DNA of 64,000 bases, taken from Anastatus disparis (Eukaryota > Arthropoda > Insecta > Hymenoptera > Eupelmidae). Each line of letters begins with the position of its first letter. Position 1 is the stretch's first letter. Position numbers and translations under genes: made by a program. Positions 13,280 through 25,036 of the stretch are shown here, in pieces. The stretch spans positions 236,501 through 300,500 of the forward strand of contig JAFFSR010000282.1 in assembly GCA_017163975.1 (NCBI GenBank). Reading direction: 5' to 3'. The notes under the pieces are model-generated. The model was not told the DNA's origin. It saw nothing but the letters and a program-made list of their open reading frames with translations, and did no database searches.

Positions 13280-14010
13280 CTCTTTATGAGAATGCAATAG
13301 AAAGGCCAGATATTATAACAAAAGTATTTTATCAAAAAGTAGAACTCAAAAATTTAGTAATGAAAATGGGAATATTAGAAAAATGTATTGCATATAGTTA
13401 TGAGATTAAATTTCAAAAACGAGGATTTTACCGCATGTGCAAATGTTAGTAACAACTTACTCTTGGATAAAAATGATAAATTTGATATTCCCGAAGGAGT
13501 TAATAAAATAATGAGTGCAGAAATCCTAAATAGAGATATTTATCCATAATTATATAGTATTGTTAAACAATTCATAATACGCGGTGCCTGTGGTATGCAA
13601 CATATAAATTGTCCGTGTATGGATAAAAATACAAAACAATGTACTGAAAATTTTTCAAGAAAATTTAATAATACAACAACATTTAAATATAATGGATATT
13701 TACTATACAAACGTAGGAATGATAGCGCCAAAATAATTCTCAAAAATAAATTTACAGAAAGAATCGCAGATAATAAATTTGTTGTTCCTTATAATCCTTA
13801 CTTATTATTGAAACTTAATGTACACATACACGTAGAAGTTTGTTCCACTGTACACTGCAATAAATATTTATTCAAATACTGTTATAAAGGTCATGATTGT
13901 GCATACATTAAAATACATCGAGTAAATGTGGATTTTCAATCAGAAAATAAAGACACTTTTCGAAATGTCAATCGTGGAAATGTTCAATATGAATATGACG
14001 AAACCCAATA
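13280..14010 (+). pseudogene. Helitron 1: Rep (HUH) catalytic region, inactive
   Basis: Homology resumes with ENAIERPDIITKVFYQK and KFQKRGF. The HUH site is frameshifted and reads PHVQM near 13427-13441 where PHAH is expected, so the second metal-binding His is replaced by Gln. The next conserved blocks are MQHINCPCMD, VPYNPYLLLKLNVHIHVE and NKYLFKYCYKGHDCA, the last of which carries the paired tyrosines used for strand cleavage in Helitron Rep. Stops near 13546 and 14009 and the frameshifts show that the copy is dead. Confidence 0.8.
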
Positions 14011-14846
14011 ATACATTAATACACAATATTTATGTCTACTTCAAGTAAAGCATAGGTAAGAATATCCTTTACATGTTATTTCACATACTATAAAACGTCT
14101 AAGCGTTCATGAAGAAAATCAACAAAACGTATTTTTCAAAGAAGAAAAAGAATAAATGATCATGCAAAAAAATGTGATAGCAACATCGTTCAACAGCATC
14201 TTTTGAATTAAATAGAGAAGATTTTGAAGAACGAAATCACTTGTATTCAGACATACCAAATTTTTATACATTTAATGAAAAACTGTAAAAGTGGAATAAA
14301 AAAAAAACAAAACCAATACTTAGTAGAATGTACTTAGTAAGTCCGAAAGATAGAGAATGTTATTTCATTAGGTTATTACTATTACATGTTAAAGGAGCCA
14401 CATCTTTTGAAGCTTTGCGCGCTGTTGATGATGTGATGTACAATTCGTTTTATGAGGCAGCTAAGGCAAAACAATTAATTAATGAAGATGGAGAATGGGA
14501 TAGATGTTTGGAAGAAGCATCTTCAACAGAATTCCTTTATAATCTTTATGAATTATTTGCTTACATTTGCGTTTTTCATAATCCTACAAATTCAAGAGAT
14601 TTATATGAAAAATATAAAGATAAGTTATACCATCCTAAATACGAAAAAAATATAGGTGAAAATCTTGCATTGAATGTTATTAAAAATAATTTACTAGTCA
14701 ATGGATTTTCTTTAAATGATTTTAATTTACCCAACATAAGCACATTTATAGAAGAAGATAATAATCAAACAATTTTAAATCATAATAATAATATTTTCGA
14801 TGAATTAGAAATTAAATTAAATTCTTTAAATGATAAACAAAGGTAA
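14011..14846 (+). pseudogene. Helitron 1: linker and N-terminal helicase region
   Basis: After decayed sequence with several stops (14011-14320), the frame 14328-14846 (172 codons) reads MYLVSPKDRECYFIRLLLLH and VKGATSFEALRAVDDV, typical of the segment between Rep and helicase in Helitrons (compare the VSPKDSEHFF stretch in Helitron 2). It ends at a stop just before the Walker A region. Confidence 0.75.
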
Positions 14847-14849
14847 ACA

Positions 14850-15580
14850 TTCAACTCTACTAAAAAAAGTTCAAACAACCAAAGTAAAGAAAAATATATT
14901 TTTATAGATGGACCAGGTGGAAGTGAAAAAAGTTATTTACTTAACGTTTCAATGGTTGATTTTAAATATCATACTATACATTATTTATGTGTAGCTTGGA
15001 CAGCTATAGCAGCAAATTCATTAGTCGATGAAAAAACCATGTATACAACATTTAAACTACCGTTAAGAGGCCGCTGGAATAAATTATTTAATTTATAATG
15101 AAATTAATTTTGATGCTTCGTTTTCGAAAAAAGTTTGATATACTTACATAATCATGAGTGAGGTTAGAGAATTAATTTGTTCTCAGTAGAAAAAATATTG
15201 TTTTTTACTGTACGAGTTGCGGACAACTATTGATTTCTAGTAATAACTACTAGTTTTTCCAAAAACCTACATTTTTCAATTAGAAAAGGATAGAGAGATA
15301 CAACGTTCTCTTAAATATAACAGATTGTACAACTTGTAATGTTAAGCCTAATTCTGCAGAAAGCAAACGAAGGGAACACAAATAATTATTTGGGATAAAA
15401 TATCCATGACTTGAAAATTTGCTTTTGAAGCAGTTGATCGTCTTTTTTAAGATTTATGCGATGTGAACCAACCTTTTGGTGGTAAAACTGCAACTGCATC
15501 AGGAGATTTCAGGCAAACATTACCAATTGTACGACATGGAAGCTGTATGAACATTATTTAAAATTAAGTTTAAGTTAGTT
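14850..15580 (+). pseudogene. Helitron 1: Pif1-like helicase fragment
   Basis: The Walker A region reads FIDGPGGSEKSYLL near 14904-14945, where GPGGSGKT is expected; Glu replaces Gly in the P-loop. Next come WTAIAANSLVDEKTMYTTF and KLPL, then the MITE at 15067-15310, then NITDCTTCNVKPNSAESKR in continuation. Beyond that the frame degenerates (stops near 15383 and 15410), with only traces of the motif III region (about 15480-15535). The copy runs into minisatellite DNA at about 15590, and the remaining helicase motifs and the 3' end of the element are missing. Confidence 0.75.
15067..15310. mobile_element. Short TTAA-flanked MITE inside the helicase fragment
   Basis: TTAA lies at 15063-15066 and 15311-15314. 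The left end is GAGGCCGCTGG; the right end reads inward GAGAACGTTGTATCTC. At 244 bp it is shorter and more diverged than its relatives at 3392 and 5293, but its interior has related motifs (AAAAGGATAGAGAGATA). It interrupts the helicase between FKLPL and NITDC. Confidence 0.65.
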
Positions 15581-15589
15581 TATTATGGC

Positions 15590-17590
15590 AGAATGTAGAG
15601 CTTAAAATATAGAGCCAAAGAAAATATAAGAATCCAAAAAACATTGGGTTCAAAAAATATAGAGCTAAGAATATATAAGAATGGAAAAAAATAAGATTTA
15701 AAGAAATATTGGGCCAAAAAATATAGAGCTCAAGAAAATATAAGAGTCAAAAAAATACAGAGCTCAAGTAAAATGAGAATGAAAAAAATAAAAGAATAAA
15801 AAAAATAAAAGAATCAGACAAATGTTGGGCCTAAAAAATATAGAGACCAAGAAAATATAATAATAAAAAAAATATTTCACCCAAAAAATATAAGATCAAA
15901 AAAAATGAAAACCCAAAGAAAAAAGTTAAAAAACAATAAGGCTCAGAAAGATAAATGTCACACAAAAATTAGAGGCCCAACAAAATAAGGCCCAAGGAAA
16001 ATAGGACTCGAAAAAAGTAGGTCCAAAAAAATATAAGGCCTAGAGAAATATAGGACCAAAAAAGATATGGAAGCCAAGAAATAAAAGGCCGAAAATAATG
16101 AGGCCCAAAGAAAATAAGACTCAAAAAAATGTAGAGCCTAAAAAATAGAAGGCCCAGAAAAAAATAGTGGTAAATAAAATATAGAACCCAAAAAAATTAT
16201 AGAACCCATGAAAATATGAATTCCAAAAAAATATAGAGCCAGAGAATATATAAGAATCGAGAAAATATTTGGCCCAAAAAAATTAGAACCCAAGACAATA
16301 TAAGGCCCAAAGAAAATAGCACCCAAATAAGAGTAGGGCCCAAAAAGTATAGGGCCCAGAAAAATATAGAACCAAATAAAATATAGGACCCAAAAAAATC
16401 ATAGAATCCAAGAAAATATAAATTTCAAAAAAATTTTAAGCCCAAAAATATATAGCACAGGCATATATAGGAATTGAATAAATATTAGGCCCAAAAAAAT
16501 ATAGAGCCCAAGAATGCATAATAATCGAAAAAATCTCGGGCCCAAGAAAAATAGAGCCCAAGAAAATTCAAGGCCCAAAAAGAATATGACGCCCAATAAA
16601 AATAGGACTCGAAAAAATGTAGGGCCTGAAAAATATAAGGCCCAGAACAATAGAAATAAATAAAATATAGTACCCAAAAAAATTATAAAACCCAAGAAAA
16701 TATTAATTTCGAAAAAAAATTGGGCCCAAAAAAATATTGGTCCTATAAAAACATAGAGCCCAATAATATATGAGAATCGAAAAAATATTGGGCCCAAATA
16801 ATATAGAGCCCAAGAAAATATAATGTAAAAAAAAAGGGACCTAAAAAAACATAAGGCCCAAAATATATAGAGCCCAAAAAACTATAGACAAAAAAAATAT
16901 TGGGTCCAAAAAAATATAAGGCCCAAAAGAACATAGAGCTAAATAAAATATAGGACCTAAAAAAATTATAGAACCCAAGAAAATATAAATTTTAAAAAAA
17001 TATTGGGCCCAAAAAAATATAGGGCGTAAGAAAATATAAGGCCCAAAAAATAGAGCTAAACAAAATATAGTACCCAAAAAAATTATAAAACCCAAGAAAA
17101 TATTAATTTCGAAAAAATATTGAGTCCAAAAAAATATTGGTCTTAAAAAAATATAGAGCCCAATAATATATAAGAATCGAAAAAATATTGGGCCCAAAAA
17201 ATATATAGAGCATAAGAGAATATAAAGTCAAAAAAGATATGAGGCCCAAAAAAATATAAGGCCCAAAAAATATAGTCTAAAAAAATATAGAAACCAAAAA
17301 AATATTGAGCCCAGAAAAATATTGGGTCCAAAAAATATAAGGCCTAGAAAAATATAGAGATAAATAAAATATAGGACCCGAAAAAATTATAGAACCCAAG
17401 AAAATATAAATTAAAAAAAAATATTGGGCCAAAAAAAATATGGGGTGCAAGAAAATATAAGGCCTCAAAAAATATAAAGCCCAAAAAAATATAGAGACCA
17501 AAAAAAGTCTGGGCCCAAAAAAATATAGGGTGCAAGAAAATATAAGGCCCAAAAAAATATAAGACCCAAAAAAATATGACCCAAAAAGAT
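15590..17590. repeat. Purine-rich AAATATAGGGCCCAA-type minisatellite
   Basis: About 2 kb of short degenerate units such as AAAAATATAGAGCCCAAG and AAGGCCCAAAAAAATATA. A higher-order pattern is visible because a motif like AACCCAAGAAAATATAAATT returns near 16405, 16690, 16975, 17092 and 17395. The plus strand is almost free of long pyrimidine runs. The absence of stops on the minus strand produces hydrophobic open frames that are artefacts of the repeat. Confidence 0.85.
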
Positions 17591-18672
17591 GCTTATGACT
17601 AATGAGGACTAATTATATAGGGCCCAATAAAAAATTACTGCTCTCATTACCAAAAGATTAGACACATTTAACAAATGCAGAGAACCGGAGATGCGGAGAA
17701 CTAAAGAACCGGAGAAACGGAAAAAAAGTGGTTTCACTTTAATATAATATAGGATAGGATAGGATAGGATTTTAATGTTATTGAAGACAGATTATAAATT
17801 TTACAAGTTGTATTATTTTTCTAATATTTATCATTTTTTTTATTACAAGAATTTAATATTTATTAATTTTTCTGGAAAAAATATTTACCGTAATTATTTT
17901 AATATATTATTTTATAGAATACTATTTTTTAATAGTAATATATAAATAAAAATACATATTAACAATTATTTTTATTTCGATAAAATATATTTTATAATTG
18001 AAAAAATTTAATTTCATTAAAATTGAAAAAAAAATAATTTCTATTCATGGATATCTATCTACGTCTTTTCGAAGCTCGCGCTGCACAGTCGCCCAATGAA
18101 CGCAGAGCTTCCACTGCGCACGCGCGAGTTTCCCGTCACATCTAACCACACTGTTTGTGACCATAACTTTCGCCTTTTCATATTTCGTTATCTTTGAGTA
18201 GATAACGAAATATGAATATCGCGAAGTTTGAGTAAAATCCGTGTTCCGGAGTTGTAATACTCTTCCAGTAAAAGAATGTAAATAATGTACGATTGGAGAT
18301 AGTTTTGATTTAGAAGTGATTTCTTCGACAGAAGAAGATTTATACAATGAAATAACTTACAATGTTTGGAAAAAATCAGATTTACTGAATAAAATCAGTA
18401 CTGTTATGTCGCAGTAGATTTAACAAACTTTTTCAAAATTTTATCATCTTACAAAATATTTTTTCCTTCAACTTTCTCTAACATTTTCTCACGACCCGAA
18501 AATAATTTTTTATATTTTCCAAAATTTTTCGTACATAAAGATAACTCTTTTAAAATACCTCCATATGCCTAAAAAAATTTTTGATACCAGTAAAACTTTG
18601 TTTGCGTCGCCAGACTATTCCGTCTGTGAGACAAAAACAAAGTTGTACACAATAGGACAATAAAAAGATTAA
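17591..18672. other. AT-rich spacer with AGGAT microsatellite and a hairpin
   Basis: About five AGGAT units lie at 17750-17770. A perfect hairpin, CATATTTCGTTATC and its inverse, lies at 18179-18214 inside a GC-richer stretch (18058-18350). No convincing gene is visible. Confidence 0.5.
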
Positions 18673-19057
18673 GAGCAGGCCGGATTCGCTGTCCTTGTCT
18701 AATTGGCATTTTTGTTATTTACTCAAGTTTTAATCAGTGTATCTTCAAATTAAAGGTCGAGCGCAATAGATATTATTATTATGAACATCTATGCACAAGA
18801 AAAAAAATATCTACCGGTTTGTTTTTGAGAAAAGTAAGTAACGCCAAAGTAAAATTTTATGTTTATAATATTTTCGCGTTACTTACTTTTCTCAAAAACA
18901 AACCGGTAGATATTTTTTTTCTTGTGCATAGATGTTCATAATAATAATATCTATTGCGCTCGACCTTTAATTTGAAGATACACCGATTAAAACTTGAGTA
19001 AATAACAAACAACTCAATTGTTACTCGGCCGGTATCAGGTTCTACTCCGGCCTACCG
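18673..19057. mobile_element. Foldback MITE with TTAA target
   Basis: TTAA lies at 18669-18672 and 19058-19061. The left end GAGCAGGCCGGATTCGCTG and the right end read inward (CGGTAGGCCGGAGTAGA) match with small differences. The interior is a long, nearly perfect palindrome (about 18755-18970) with a loop of some 35 bases near 18865. It belongs with the elements at 3392 and 5293 by its ends. Confidence 0.8.
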
Positions 19058-19739
19058 TTAAGGTAATCTTTCGCACATTTTGGAAACTCCTAATTGCTAG
19101 ATACCGTTACAATATCCTAACTAAAATTTGGTAATTTTCTTATTAAAAATAATGTTTAAATCAATATTTAATTATTATTAAAATCGTTCGAAAAATTTAA
19201 CATTTATATTTTAATAATTATTTCCTTATTCTGTACAAAATTTCAAGTTTTCATTAAAAAATGTATGATTTTTATTGACAAACTTCTATCAAGGTTATTT
19301 ATCGAAGTGAGAGCGAGAATCAATGTTTTAATTTTTATTATTAATTATAATAATTAAATATTTGTCATAGAAATAATTCTAAACATTTCTACTCATTTTA
19401 CGTTTAAGTTTATTAAAAAAATATACATAAAATAAATAAATAAATTAAGTATATGACAAAAATTCATTAAATAAATATTTTTAAAAATAGGTTTAAAAAA
19501 GAGTGATACTAGACAAAAATAAACAAATTATATTCTAGTGTTTAAAAAATGTTTTATTGTATATTAAACTTGTAATATAACTCGAAATTTGCGTTTAGAT
19601 TTAACTACGTTTATATGCGTTAATTTAAAAATTTGAAGCAACATACATGTATGTTAGATAAAAAAAAAATACTTATCAAATAAGTGAACAAAAAAAAAAT
19701 AAATATAAAAAAATTATATAAACACAAAAAAAATTTTAC
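19058..19739. other. AT-rich DNA, nothing recognised
   Basis: No coding frame, repeat end or RNA gene could be seen in this stretch. Poly-A and poly-T runs dominate. Confidence 0.5.
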
Positions 19740-21055
19740 TATTTTACGATTTTTTTTTACTCAGTACCGTTCACCCGTAGTTCACTCTCCGAAGAAAGGG
19801 GGGTGCGACGAGTATACATACTCGCGCAATTCGAATTTCCCGCCTAACGGCTAAGCTACTAGAGAACAGCAGTTCTGAGCTCAGCCGTTAGGTGGAAACC
19901 CCGAACGTCGTTGCGCACAACGGGAAAAATGAGGCTTGAGTATATAAGAAGCCGAGAAGCTAGCCAAGCCAAGCAGTGTAGACTATAGTCTCCTCTCTCT
20001 CTCTTTACCTAAGTGAGCACACAAGGCTAAGAGAGAGTGAGACAGATAGTGGCTGGCTGTTTTGGCTTGTGGAGTACCACAGTAAAGACAGAGCTTCTCT
20101 CTTTTGCACATGAGCGTATACCAAGTGAGCACACAGGTCTACGCTCTAATGCATATGTAGGAAGCATAGAGATCCGTCAAGTGAGCACACAGGCGCAAAT
20201 CTATGTTACCTGTGAACATACACTCGCAACCTTTTGCCGCCGCATACCCTCTGTTCCGCCGTTGAATTCAACGTCCACTCAAAATTTCAGATACTTTTCA
20301 TAACCGCGAATAGATTAAGGGTGTCGTCCACCCATCATTAATTTTGTATTAAATTGAACGACTCCGTCCGACCGTTGCATTAGATATTAGATTATTATAA
20401 GTTAAGGATGCCGTCCACCTACTTTGTCGTAGTATTAATTATAGTGTTTTGGATTATATTAAGGTGCCGTACACCTATTGAATTAATTATTTATTCAATA
20501 ATCTTTTGGTATTTCTCTTGCGTATTGTTACAGGTAGAGGCCATCGACGAAAAATAGACCGCCTGGGCCGAAACACACTCACGAGTCATTAAGATAAATT
20601 TTGCAATTAATTAAAAGTTTACTTCTTTTTATTAAATGATTAAGTTTTTAATTTCATTTATTCCATATTTTTATTAAACAATTAAGTTTTAGTTTCATTG
20701 AACTTATTTTATTAAAGAAGTAAATTTTAATTAATTATTAATTCATTAAACCAGCCGTCAAGTGGCCAATACAAAAGACAATTTAATTATTTGTTTGTAA
20801 TTACATCAAGGTTAGGTTAGTTATTAGTATTGTATAAAATAGTAGGGTCGAGATTTGATTAATGATTATTACTTTTATTTTGTATTCGTCGTTGTGAATG
20901 AATTAGCTGAGTACAATAAAGCCAAGGTCCTCCCTAGCATAAACAAACGTGTTCAACCCGGTTACTTTCCTTCATCTTTCACCGTCCAATCCTTCCCACT
21001 CCTGCCGATCTTACCCTGGTTACTCACTGAAGTGTCCGGCAACGGAAGATAATAC
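19740..21055 (+). mobile_element. Possible LTR or retroelement leader (GC-rich island)
   Basis: A GC-richer island with promoter-like organisation in otherwise AT-rich DNA. A TATA box (TATATAAG, 19941-19948) is followed about 30 bases later by GCAGTG, similar to an arthropod initiator. AAGTGAGCACACA occurs three times (20011, 20123, 20179) at spacings of 112 and 56. A second motif, TTAAGGATGCCGTCCACCTA and variants, occurs three times (about 20314, 20401, 20458). AATAAA is present near 20914. No gag or pol frame is present, so a solo LTR is possible, but clear terminal TG/CA ends and a target duplication were not found. It could also be the promoter and 5' part of a non-coding transcript. Confidence 0.4.
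19941..19977 (+). promoter_or_regulatory. Core promoter: TATA box plus initiator-like motif
   Basis: TATATAAG at 19941-19948 and GCAGTG at about 19970-19975 are at the usual spacing for an RNA polymerase II core promoter. The CT-rich tract that follows (about 19990-20006) and the repeats downstream would be in the transcribed leader. Transcription is inferred only. Confidence 0.4.
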
Positions 21056-21078
21056 GTATTTATATATATATATATGTT

Positions 21079-21990
21079 AATCCACGTCAAACGGATAATG
21101 GCTCTGTCCAAAATTGTAGATCACCAAAAAAATCGTGTATAGGCTCAAAATTTTCGTCTTACACTCTACTTTCTTTTGCAATGTGGCGATTTTGAAAATT
21201 CAAAATGGCAGCTCCAATATAGTGGATTAAACCTAGAGATTTCATAAAAAATTTTCGAAAATTGATTTCAATTCATTCAAATGTGATTATAAGTATTTTT
21301 TATGTTAGAAATTAATTCAGCGTTCAATTTTACATAGGAATATAGTATTGCACTCAAGCTAAAAAAAATTTACAATGTCATCGGAAGGTCACATCGAGAA
21401 ATAATAGTTATTTCTCTAATTACTCATTGATTAATGTTGATTAGTGAGGAAATGAAGATACTGATAGATAACTCGAGTCACTGAATCCAAGTCTAATGTC
21501 CGCTCAACCCTATAGGGTATACAAGATCTCCATCAAGGTAATTTGAAGGTCAAATCGCGAATACCTTTTATTATTTGATAAAATTAGGACACCTTCAAGT
21601 TTTACGTGTCGCTGAATCCGAATCCGGGGTCTGTTGAAGTGTCAAACGAAGTAATTACGTAAAAATTAATTAAATAGTAACTAACAGAAAATTTTTGTTC
21701 TCCAAGAAACCAGAGTGCAATACTATATTCCTATGTAAAATTAAACGCTTAATTGATTTCTGATATAAAAAAATACGTATGATCACATTTGAATGAATTA
21801 AAATCAATTTTCGAAAATTTGTTATGAAATCTCTAGGTTTGAGCCATCATATTGGAGCCACCATTTTGAATTTTCTAAATTGCCATATTGCAATAGAAAG
21901 TAGAGTGTAAGACGAAAATTTAGAGCCCATACACGATTTTTTTGGTGATCTACAATTTTGGACAGAGCCATTATCCGTTTGACGTGGATT
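21079..21990. mobile_element. Non-autonomous DNA element with long inverted repeats
   Basis: Arms of about 275-280 bp (21079-21353 and 21714-21990) are inverse copies, beginning AATCCACGTCAAACGGATAA. The centre of about 360 bp shows no coding sequence. The flanks are AT-rich (TATATATG...CATTATATA) and a target duplication cannot be fixed. Confidence 0.75.
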
Positions 21991-22298
21991 GACATTATAT
22001 ACACAAATGATATTATATACATTTTATTCAAAAAGAAACTTATTTTCCTATGCATATTTTATTCTCTTTTATTAGAGAGAAATCTATTTTTTTATATATT
22101 TCTACACTATCACTCCTCCCGGTCTGCACATGCATATAATACACGTTTATGGAAACAAAAAAAAAATTTCAGAAGCACTCTTTCTTGTTCCACCGCGCTG
22201 AGCAATGTCAAAATAAAAAAAATTAAATTTACGTCCTCTGAAATTTCAAGGAGGAACAAGTTGCGGGTAGCACTCTCATACTTAACTTATCTACATGT

Positions 22299-22316
22299 GG
22301 GTGGGTGTGTGCGTGC

Positions 22317-22357
<41 letters not shown>

Positions 22358-22360
22358 TGT
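22299..22360. repeat. (GT)n microsatellite
   Basis: An almost uninterrupted GT tract with GTGC and GGGT variants at its start and end. The Cys/Val open frame through it is an artefact. Confidence 0.9.
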
Positions 22361-22377
22361 TTGTGTTTGTGTGCCTA

Positions 22378-22666
22378 CACTAAAAAAAGGTTAGGATCCC
22401 ACTAGCGCCGCGTGTCGGTAAACAGCAGCTCTCGAGTTTTGAATATATGTTTTCCTGATTCCGGGCAACATATGTCCTAAACGGTCGTCCTAAATCGAAG
22501 GACGAGGCATATACTCAACGTTCGCGTTACATATGAGCTAATATCACGCGAGTGCTTTCCAAAAGCGGACAACATACGTTCTAAAGCGAAAGGACACGTG
22601 GTGGCTCGCCGTTAGAGCATCATGTACCCGCAAGAGGGCATGGTTTACGCTAACTTTTTTTCAGTG
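22378..22666. mobile_element. TA-flanked MITE (Tc1/mariner-like ends)
   Basis: TA at 22376-22377 and 22667-22668. Ends CACTAAAAAAAGGTTAG and, read inward from the right, CACTGAAAAAAAGTTAGCG. The 289-bp interior is GC-richer than its surroundings and has internal short repeats (ACATATG/ACATACG, AGGAC), but no coding potential. Confidence 0.7.
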
Positions 22667-22669
22667 TAC

Positions 22670-23925
22670 AAACTCTATGAGAAAACATTGCGCCAAAGCA
22701 CTTAGCAGTGTTTTTATACAGTTTTTTTACAAGTTCTTGAAACCGCTCCTTATTATACTTGAAAAAAATGTCTATATCTTAGTCTTTAGGACCTATTAAA
22801 AAAAACATGGGCTTTTTCATCAAAAAATAATACCCCGCAGTTTTAGCTTAACCCGTTTTCAAAGAGTGGGCATCTCTCTTTGTAAGAATTTCCCCCTTAC
22901 TTTTATAGCAAAGTTCTTTAAATTCATAAATTGTCATTGATTATTTAATCAACATTCCTGCACGATTAAAAATATTTGTGTAGTCTGTTAGCTTTGTTAG
23001 TCTGTTACAGAATGCCTGTTAAATCAACAGACACACGTATGTAGATTCAACATGTATTTATTATATATTCTTCACGGACATTTTATCTGTTTAAGTAACA
23101 GACATTTTTGTCTATAAATATATTCGAATGGATTGTCTATTAATATTTTTAACCGCATGTAATTCATGAAATCAGTAGGATTAATTTTATAATAAGTAGT
23201 ATATTTAAATTTGCAACCTTTAAAATTTTTGAAATCTTTAATGATAATTTGTTTTTTTAGGACTATTCATTTTTCGTCATCGTTAAAAAAAATAATCAAC
23301 AAGACAGAAGAATCTGAAGATTGAACTTTTCCATTTCAGAAAAGAAGAAGCAGAATATTCACAATTTTAATAACGAAAGTATTAATTAGTTGAAAAGAAG
23401 AATACTAATGATCAACAAAGAAAAATAAATTTTCATAAAATTTACAAAGGCATATGAAATTTTTCTCAGATATTTGTATTACAATAAAATTTGTGTATAT
23501 CAATCATATGAAAATATTCATGCAAATTTGTTAGTATTGAAATAAATGAAAAATGATTTAGGACTTTAGTGATTGGTGCGAGAAATTTTTAACGCAGAGT
23601 CCAAACAAGAAAAATTTCATTTTATAATGACTCTTTATGATATATTCACCTGTATGTTACCACCATGGGGCAATCAACTACACTACCCAGACTGCAACAG
23701 AAGGGGGCTCATTGAATTGCCAGCCACGGTGATACAAAATCATAACTCACTATGCGCATGCACCCCCTCTCCACCTAGTTGTCAACCAGTATAACTCATC
23801 GGTGTGTGCAGGGATAGACACGCATACTTTTGACTAGGGTAGGCATTGAATTATATTCCTCTAGTCACGTAATCACCCCTTATATATATATTATATAACT
23901 ATATTATATAGTTATATAAAAAAAA
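22670..23925. other. Non-coding stretch
   Basis: No gene recognised. The part 23570-23800 is GC-richer and may be old repeat DNA, but its open frames lack family motifs. Confidence 0.45.
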
Positions 23926-24405
23926 CCTCCTCATCTACCCCTCATTTTTCCTCCCCCTCTTTTGTATGCTTAAAACATCACAATCCACCCCTCAAAATAA
24001 CGTAAAAATCTGTCTAGAAATGATCTTTTTTGGAAAAAAAGACACCCTCCTACTACCCAAGTCACCCCTCTTGCTACCCCTCGTACGTCACTCCCCCCCC
24101 TCAGATAATTAAGCTAAATTTACCTTATTTTATCAATGTATTTTTTATTCATTCTCTATACCACTACTATCACTCTTTCCACTACTACCCCATCACTCCT
24201 ACTCCTCATTTTTTTTTCTCCTCCAAAAAAATCAAAAGTCACCCCTCAAAATAACGTAAAAATGTCTCTTGAAATGTCTTTTAAAAAAAAAAAAAAAGAT
24301 TCCCCCCTCTACCCCAGTCACCCCTCTCCTACCCAAGTCCACCCCTCGGTCCACAAATCATCCCCTCGCTCTACAAGTCACCCCTCATAACCCCTCATGT
24401 CCCTA
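23926..24405. repeat. Polypyrimidine, CACCCCTC-rich tract
   Basis: The plus strand is dominated by C and T, with TCACCCCTC and TACCCC repeated many times, and two related blocks (CCCCTCAAAATAACGTAAAAAT at about 23990 and 24244). This strand asymmetry is typical of simple-sequence expansion; open frames in it are Pro/Ser-rich artefacts. Confidence 0.7.
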
Positions 24406-24785
24406 ATACACTATTCATTATCATTTAGTGTTTGTTTTTATATCGTTAATTAAATATTTAAATTTTACCAATATTTTTTTAAAAAACCTTCTTGTTTGAT
24501 GACTCCAATACTTTAGAGACCAAATTTGGTTATAAAAAATATTGATATTTAATTACCTTAAATATATTGATTCTTTATTTTATTTTTAAACGTCAATTAT
24601 TTATTTGAAATATAAACTATTAAGAAAAAAGTTTTTTAATTTTATATTTATAAAATACTTGCTTAAGGCTATATAATGGAATATATATTTAATACATAGT
24701 TAATAATATTATAGATCGTTGATATAATTATTTTTAACCATTAACTAATAACTACGTTCCTTAGATAACTTTCTACACCACCCAT

Positions 24786-25036
24786 ACTGAGACAAAAAAA
24801 AATAAAAAACTTCTACTTTCAACATTTAAGCTTACTTTTTTTTGGGTCCAAGCTGTATTTGCCTAAAAGTAAAGCACATTTTACTTTGTCTTGATTGTCT
24901 TGGTCAGAAAAACTTATTAAGAAATTTTCTACATCTAAAAGATTCTTCTTTCAGGTAAGCTTAAATTTGTTTTCTTGCTGTCTTGAGTTTATCTTGTGAA
25001 AGTCTTAAGTAGAAGTTTTTATTTTTTTTATCAGTT
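24786..25036. mobile_element. Small palindromic MITE-like element
   Basis: The ends ACTGAGACAAAAAAAAATAA and, inward from the right, ACTGATAAAAAAAATAAAAA continue into a shared CTTCTACTT and an inner AAGCTTA pair. No unambiguous target duplication was found, so the boundaries are approximate. Confidence 0.5.

Noticed and set aside
16138..17552. Several hydrophobic minus-strand open frames (GPIFFW, YIFLG repeats)
   Set aside because: They are translations of the purine-rich minisatellite, which lacks stop triplets on one strand; they look like membrane proteins only because of base composition.
21958..22383. 141-codon frame ending in Val-Cys repeats
   Set aside because: It runs from the end of the long-TIR element into the (GT)n microsatellite.
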